Assembly (NCBI GenBank): GCA_947000775.1
Contig: CAMQGK010000650.1
Span: 1,562,001-1,626,000 of the forward strand
Reading direction: 5' to 3'
Length of the DNA stretch: 64,000 nt
Origin: Pterois miles
Taxonomy: Eukaryota; Chordata; Actinopteri; Perciformes; Scorpaenidae
In this document: piece by piece, positions 58,225 to 64,000 of the stretch
Layout of the letters: the number at the start of each line of letters is the position of its first letter
Position numbering within the stretch: the stretch's first letter is position 1
The notes under the pieces: generated by a model
The model's database searches: none
What the model saw: the letters and a program-made list of their open reading frames with translations, nothing else
Told to the model about the DNA's origin: nothing
Position numbers and translations under genes: made by a program

Positions 58225-58690
58225 CATGTCAATAGATGATAACAGCTTCCTGAGCCTGCTACTAGGTATAATCAACCATGTCAATAGAAGATAACAGCCT
58301 TCTGAACCTACTAGTAGGTATAATCAGCCATGTCAGTAGAAGATAACAGCCTTCTGAACCTACTAGTAGGTATAATCAACCATGTCAATAGAAGATAACG
58401 ACCTTCTGAACCTACTAGTAGGTATAATCAACCATGTCAGTAGAAGATAACAGCCTTCTGAACCTACTAGTAGGTATAATCAACCATGTCAATAGAAGAT
58501 AACAGCCCTCTGAACCTACTAGTAGGTATAATCAGCCATGTCAATAGAAGATAACGACCTTTTGAACCTACTAGTAGGTATAATCGAACCATGTCAATAG
58601 ATGATAAAGGTCTTCTGAACCTACTAGCAGGTATAATCAGCCATGTCAATAAATGCTAACATGCTAGTAGGTATAGCAGGCCCCTTCTAA
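58225..58690. repeat. 52-bp minisatellite, 9 copies
   Basis: 'catgtcaatag' starts at 58225, 58277, 58329, 58381, 58433, 58485, 58537, 58590 and 58642, period 52 (one step 53). Most units contain the perfect 14-bp palindrome ACCTACTAGTAGGT; the first, eighth and ninth have diverged versions. Unit divergence rises at both ends of the array, as expected if the middle is homogenised. Confidence 0.95.
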
Positions 58691-58989
58691 CCCATATCTA
58701 TGAGGTTAATAACTACTGATAATTCACACTGGATTGGCTGATAACATTGGTAGCAGGTGGAGAAACTTGGAGTTGTCAGCTCAAGGCTGCAGAGTACTCA
58801 ACCTAACAGCAAGCATGCATGTGTGTGGTGTGCGTGCACGTGCATGCGTGCACATGTGTCCTGCTGATGCCAGAGGGAAGAAGCTGTCATTCAGACAATA
58901 AGATCACAACAGGGAAGTGGCACCAGAATGTGACACATCATGTCAGTGATGGCTTACAGACGGCAGCCGTGTGTCTTCTGTCTGATTTA
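58691..58989. other. spacer between minisatellites
   Basis: Unique-looking 300 bp with a 'gtgcgtgcacgtgcatgcgtgcac' type alternating patch at about 58828-58855. Confidence 0.5.
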
Positions 58990-60366
58990 CTGGAGGCAGA
59001 GAGACGCAGACAGGTGGAGGTAGATCTAGATACATGCTGGAGGCAGAGGGACGCAGACAGGTGGAGGTAGATCTAGATACATGCTGGAGGCAGAGAGACG
59101 CAGACAGGTGAAGGTAGATCTAGATACATGCTGGAGGCAGAGAGACGCAGACAGGTGGAGGTAGATCTAGATACATGCTGGAGGCAGAGGGACGCAGACA
59201 GGTGGAGGTAGATCTAGATACATGCTGGAGGCAGAGAGACGCAGACAGGTGGAGGTAGATCTAGATACATGCTGGAGGCAGAGGGACGCAGACAGGTGGA
59301 GGTAGATCTAGATACATGCTGGAGGCAGAGAGACGCAGACAGGTGGAGGTAGATCTAGATACATGCTGGAGGCAGAGAGACGCAGACAGGTGGAGGTAGC
59401 TCTAGATACATGCTGGAGGCAGAGGGACGCAGACAGGTGGAGGTAGATCTAGATACATGCTGGAGGCAGAGAGACGCAGACAGGTGGAGGTAGATCTAGA
59501 TACATGCTGGAGGCAGAGAGACGCAGACAGGTGGAGGTAGATCTAGATACATGCTGGAGGCAGAGGGACGCAGACAGGTGGAGGTAGATCTAGATACATG
59601 CTGGAGGCAGAGAGACGCAGACAGGTGGAGGTAGATCTAGATACATGCTGGAGGCAGAGGGACGCAGACAGGTGGAGGTAGATCTAGATACATGCTGGAG
59701 GCAGAGGGACGCAGACAGGTGGAGGTAGATCTAGATCCATGCTGGAGGCAGAGAGACGCAGACAGGTGGAGGTAGATCTAGATACATGCTGGAGGCAGAG
59801 AGACGCAGACAGGTGGAGGTAGATCTAGATACATGCTGGAGGCAGAGAGACGCAGACAGGCGGAAGTAGCTCTAGATCCATGCTGGAGGCAGAGAGACGC
59901 AGACAGGTGGAGGTAGATCTAGATACATGCTGGAGGCAGAGAGACGCAGACAGGTGGAGGTAGATCTAGATCCATGCTGGAGGCAGAGGGACGCAGACAG
60001 GTGGAGGTAGATCTAGATACATGCTGGAGGCAGAGAGACGCAGACAGGTGGAGGTAGATCTAGATACATGCTGGAGGCAGAGGGACGCAGACAGGTGGAG
60101 GTAGATCTAGATACATGCTGGAGGCAGAGAGACGCAGACAGGTGGAGGTAGATCTAGATACATGCTGGAGGCAGAGAGACGCAGACAGGCGGAGGTAGAT
60201 CTAGATACATGCTGGAGGCAGAGAGACGCAGACAGGTGAAGGTAGATCTAGATACATGCTGGAGGCAGAGAGACGCAGACAGGTGGAGGTAGATCTAGAT
60301 ACATGCTGGAGGCAGAGAGACGCAGACAGGTGGAGGTAGATCTAGATACATGCTGGAGGCAGAGGG
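58990..60366. repeat. 47-bp minisatellite, 29 full copies
   Basis: 'ctggaggcag' recurs every 47 bp from 58990 to 60353 (1363 bp = 29 x 47), and the 30th unit breaks off at 'agaggg'. No length variants. Each unit holds overlapping palindromes TAGATCTA and ATCTAGAT. The main polymorphism is 'gagagacg' versus 'gagggacg', with rarer 'gtgaagg', 'tagctcta' and 'atccatg' variants, so the order of units can be read. The extreme uniformity indicates recent amplification. Confidence 0.97.
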
Positions 60367-61208
60367 TTCACTGAACCCCCTAGAAAAGCATCTTATATTG
60401 CTTATAATAATGGAGAAATATTCATTTATTGTGAGGAATATCAGCCACCTTATTGATAGAAGTGGTCTCTTTATTTACTTATAATAACTAACTAAGATAA
60501 ATAGACCCACCACCTTCTTCCTCTTCTCTTCCATCTAAAGGATCCCAATCTAACTCTCCTTCTGTCATCTCTTCAGATCTTTACAACAATGTCATCATTC
60601 CTCTTTTAATCTCATCATCCCTCCACTAAAACACTAATTTGGATCACGCCCTCTCCAGCTCTTTCTTCTTCATCTTCTCTGGTCTTGCCAGCAGACTTTC
60701 TCCTTTCCTCTCTTTCTTCTTCTCCTTCACTTTCTTCTTCCATTCATCTCCCTCCCCATCTTTCTTTCTTTCCATTCATTTCTTACTTCTCCTCTCCTGT
60801 ATCTGTTCCTCAGCAGATTGCTATCTGGAGCACAGTGAGGGGTCATTAAAATTGAACAACCTTGCACAATAACCTAAAAGGCTGCTTTTTAATAAAACAC
60901 TAATGAGGAGCACTTCCGCTGCTCAATAGTCTGTTTGGTTCTTCCTGTCTCGGTTTCCAAATGAACAAATGAGAAACGCGACACATCTCCATAGCTCCAA
61001 GTGTAGGATTTTATATATTCAAATGAAATACTTTTTACCTAGACAAGATCACCTTTGGTGAAAGACTCAAATTTCTAAGCAACCAAGTGAAACCGTCTTT
61101 CACTCCGATTGTCACATATTGACACTTTTTGTGTTAATATCACATATTACAAGAAATATTCTCAAAATACAGTTTCATCACGACATTAGAGGTCACTGGC
61201 TCGTCGTA
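60367..61208. other. pyrimidine-rich unrecognised stretch
   Basis: 60505-60810 is dominated by TTCTTC and CTCC words on the plus strand. No gene is supported. Confidence 0.45.
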
Positions 61209-61988
61209 GTCTAGTGCACTGGTTTCCAACCTGGGTCCTGATCCCCACTGGGTTGCCAAAGCTTCACAGGGGTTGCAAGGCATTTTTGATTTTGAGGGGT
61301 GTTTAATACAGTTGGCCTATATCTTAGCATTTCATTCATTTCTGTGAAGAAAGCCCAAGTTGTCATTGTTATATTAAATTGTTATTTGGATTGTTATTTA
61401 AGATATGAGGGCTGAGGATATATGATGTTCAGGGATGTTGAGTTATATATATATAGAGTTTATCAGTTGTTCTTCTGTACTGTTATTGTTATGCATTGAA
61501 TATGATATGAAATTTTCATAAAATATGTCACTTAGTGGGCTGCACGGTGGTGTGTGGTTAGCGCTGTCGCCTCACAGCAAGAGGGTCGCACGTTCGATTC
61601 CAGCTTGCGGCTCTTCTGTGTGGAGTTTGCATGTTCTCCCCGTGTCAGCGTGGGCTCTCTCCGGGTACTCCGGTCTCCCACCGTCAAAGACATGCTGTTT
61701 AGGTTAATTGATGCTCTAAATTGCCGTGGTGTGAATGTGAGTGTGAATGGTTGTCTGTCTATATGTTGTCTGTCTTATGTGCCCTGTGATGGACTGGGAC
61801 CTGTCCAGGGTGTACCCTGCCTTCGCCCTATGCCAGCTGGGATCGGCTCCAGCCCCCCGCGACCCCTAACGGGATAAGCGGTTGACGATGGATGGATGGA
61901 TGGATGTCACTTAGTCAGGGGGTCGTCTGTTTACGCTGATAGAAAAGGGGTCCCTCAAGAGAAAAGGTTGGGTATCACTGCTCAAGTG
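61209..61988. mobile_element. hAT (Charlie-like) element with nested SINE
   Basis: The element 61217-61980 starts 'cactggtttccaacctggg' and ends 'aaaaggttgggtatcactg', imperfect inverted ends of the CAGTGGTTCCCAACCTGGG kind. The 8-bp flanks 'gtctagtg' and 'ctcaagtg' match at six of eight positions, consistent with an old hAT duplication. Without the SINE it was about 385 bp. No coding part. Confidence 0.7.
61537..61905 (+). mobile_element. full-length tRNA-headed SINE with perfect target duplication
   Basis: It starts GGGCTGCACGGTGGTG and has A-box and B-box ('cgttcgattcc', about 61591-61601) regions, then 'tggagtttgcatgttctccc' and 'ctaaattgccgtggtgtg'. Its 3' region reads 'ccctgtgatggactgggac', 'tgccagctgggatcggctcc' and 'cgggataagcggttgacg', ending in a GATG tail. 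The 12-bp ATGTCACTTAGT precedes it (61525-61536) and follows it (61904-61915), sharing bases with the tail. It is the best reference copy in the window. The 3' end is of the kind shared with RTE/Rex3-type LINEs, which probably provide its reverse transcriptase. Confidence 0.92.
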
Positions 61989-63059
61989 TATATTTCTCTG
62001 TGTTTGTACTAATGAGTGATTTTGTGGTCATTTATTATTCTCTGAGTGTTGAGTATCAGGAAGGCTCTTAACAGTGCTCCAGACCTCAGCTTCACACACT
62101 CTTTAACCTTTTTAATGCTCGGACTGGTCTCGTAAATGTCTAATTAATGGTTCCAAACACTTCTGCTTGTGTATTAATTAGCAGAGTGGAGGTGAAGTGG
62201 AGTGAGTGGACGAAGACGGACAGCTTTGAGTTTATAGGACTTTGTTGTCAGCATTCTGTATTGTATTCATCTGTAATGCACATTTATATACAAGTATTTC
62301 TGGAGATCTATTTGTTTTTGATGTATAGCACATGTCAGTGTTTCTGCTTGGTTTGCAGAGCATCTCATTTCACACCCTTAGCTGTTAGTTCGCTTGACCG
62401 GCTTGTGATGTGCATTAGTGGGGTCGTCAGATAGTCTCCAGCTAGTTGTTCACGTCTTTGAACATGAGCTGCTCCGTCAACACAAAATCTGCATCTGCTT
62501 CCTCACCTCCTGCAGTCAGCCAGAGTTGGATGGTGCATGTATGTGCACGCCTGTGAGAGTGTGCGAGTGAGTTTGCTATAATTACAGTATGACATCTACT
62601 GCTGACAAAGTTGTTTTAACTTCTCTTGATATGGAGTCTTGCTGGCTAGTCTAGACGTTTCCTCCCACTCCTCACTTCTGGCTGGAGCAGAGAGCGGGAC
62701 GGACACTTTGATGTTGACATCTACATTAAAATGGACAGGAGGAGAGCGGGAAGCTGAGGGAGACAGAGGGAGTAAAAAGCACAGAAGCAAAGACAGGTAC
62801 CGTCAGCGTGAGATGAATTAAAGCTGCTAAATATGGGATTGGGAGCATTTTTATTTCCTCTCAACGGCTCTCAACATGGTGATGGTGAGCTGGTGGCTTG
62901 CGGCTGACGGTGCTAACAGACGTAACAGTGCAAACAACAGACAGTGCTGACAGATGTGACATAACAGTGTCTCCCTGAAGGGGAACCGGAGGGTGGGTGC
63001 TGTGCTTCAAGGGTTTCTATAGATTATGAAAAGAAGATATTAACACTGACATGTAAATT
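61989..63059. other. unrecognised non-coding stretch
   Basis: No gene or repeat recognised. Confidence 0.4.
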
Positions 63060-63145
63060 TAATTATTACATTTTTGTATTAATTAATCTAACAATTATTT
63101 TTTCGACTAGTTGATTAATCTAACGACTAATTCATGGATTAGGTG
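63060..63145. mobile_element. possible repeat fragment with 'gattaatctaacgac' words
   Basis: 'aattaatctaacaattatt' and 'cgactagttgattaatc' echo the CGATTAATCGATT-type repeat also touched at 40418-40500. Confidence 0.35.
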
Positions 63146-63504
63146 AAATATTTTCCCTTTTCATTTTTTGGCCCGGCTATCTCAAAAAAGGGAGAGTGAC
63201 TTCATTATCTGCTCATTTGCTCATCTTTACATAGCAAATAGTTGTTATCTGTGATATAAATGTTCTGGATATTGAATTTAGCACCTTTAAAAATACATCA
63301 TCATACAAGGAGAAGAGATGTATTGCAGCTAATAGCTAATTTCCATCTGCAGAGGTTCAAAGGAGTTTTCCTCAGAGGTGTTCCCGGGAGCCACAGCACA
63401 CTAGAATGGATGGATATGTAAACAATATAAACATATGCATGAAGGCAGGCAGCGAGCATGGGCGGATTGAACAGTTCAAACTGTCTGGCTAATCTGATAT
63501 GTGT

Positions 63505-63532
63505 GTTTGTTTCTGTTTCTGTTTCTGTGTGT

Positions 63533-63611
<79 letters not shown>
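63505..63611. repeat. (TTTCTG)n(GT)n microsatellite
   Basis: Three to four TTTCTG units lead into about 85 bp of GT with GTGTGC interruptions near its start. Confidence 0.95.
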
Positions 63612-63612
<1 letters not shown>

Positions 63613-63726
63613 ATGTATGAGTATCCATGTGCAAGACAGTGTTTAGCTGCTGGGCTTTTGTGCGAACGGCAGGTTTGGGAATCACTTAACTTCTGTCACT
63701 AGCTGTTATGTCTCTCCCAGCCAGAG

Positions 63727-63773
63727 GGACGGAGGAGGAGGAGGAGGAGGAGGAGGAGGTGGAGGAGGAGGAG
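63727..63773. repeat. (GGA)n microsatellite
   Basis: About fourteen GGA units with one GGT. The Glu-rich frame at 63708 is a shadow. Confidence 0.9.
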
Positions 63774-63859
63774 AGCGACAGAGTGAGAGATGGAGATGGA
63801 AGGAGAGAGGCAACCAGGGAGGAATGCTTCATATCAAATCTTATCAGCATTTTTAATTG

Positions 63860-64000
63860 GGTTGGGGGCAAATTATCGATACAGCACAGCATTGCGATAT
63901 TTTGCGTATTGATATTCCGTCAATACACAGATGGCATGTGTCAATCGCACTAACACAACATGTGGTTTTTTTATGTTGTAGAGGGCTCAGTTTTAAGTGT
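63860..64000 (+). mobile_element. hAT-like element, cut by the window end
   Basis: 'attatcgatacagcacagc' and 'gcgatattttgcgtattgat' are typical of fish hAT repeats. The last 40 bp ('tgttgtagagggctcagttttaa') match the MITE-A interior near 6190-6215. Either a composite element or a MITE-A-like copy starts here. Confidence 0.5.

Noticed and set aside
1..64000. Endogenous retrovirus
   Set aside because: No long terminal repeats, primer-binding site or gag/pol/env-like reading was seen; the reverse-transcriptase scraps are of LINE type.

Overview
This window looks like non-coding DNA from a ray-finned fish, most likely a spiny-rayed teleost. The evidence is dense CA/GT, GA and GGA microsatellites, tRNA-headed SINEs of the 'gggctgcacggtgg' type with a GATG tail, L2-like LINE remains with TCTTA tails, and many short hAT- and Harbinger-like elements. 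There is no bacterial-style gene packing. I found no host exon, RNA gene, CRISPR array or endogenous retrovirus that I can defend. Nearly every open frame is short and lies in repeats, low-complexity DNA or random sequence. The window is probably a large intron or an intergenic stretch. Family names are recognised by eye and no database was searched.

Layout. 0-8 kb: a 157-bp retroposon fragment with a perfect 15-bp target duplication, an old tRNA-type SINE, a frameshifted BED-finger transposase scrap near 4.9 kb, a ~660-bp MITE (MITE-A) and one end of another repeat (element B). 8-13 kb: non-repetitive DNA with a perfect DR1 motif, then a hAT element holding a 67-bp minisatellite (about 10 copies) beside a zinc-finger transposase relic, and a Myb/SANT-like fragment. 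13-28 kb: microsatellites, a MITE split by a LINE tail, a LINE reverse-transcriptase scrap between 35-bp direct repeats, and a partial SINE. 28-37 kb: an L2-type LINE relic on the minus strand with its FADD motif, a three-level nest (element B containing a Harbinger-like MITE containing a LINE tail), a second MITE-A in inverted orientation, and a second copy of the 9.9-kb hAT family. 37-54 kb: mostly unrecognised DNA with a complete TA-flanked MITE (44.3 kb), a TGCG microsatellite (46.8 kb), a hAT MITE with a perfect 8-bp duplication and a nested SINE (48.6-49.2 kb), an octamer cluster (49.9 kb), another SINE (51.8 kb) and two homopolymer-rich blocks that look like assembly errors (40.9 and 52.6 kb).

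54-64 kb: the most distinctive part. Three unrelated minisatellites (55-bp x about 17, 52-bp x 9, 47-bp x 29) lie within 5.6 kb. They are followed by another hAT element with a nested SINE and the start of a further element cut by the window end.

Nothing here works as a pathway or operon. The content is a record of transposon insertion order and tandem amplification. I do not see a new gene system. The best leads are the minisatellite cluster, the nested insertions with readable target duplications, and the perfect DR1 nuclear-receptor motifs, two of which are carried by a transposon.
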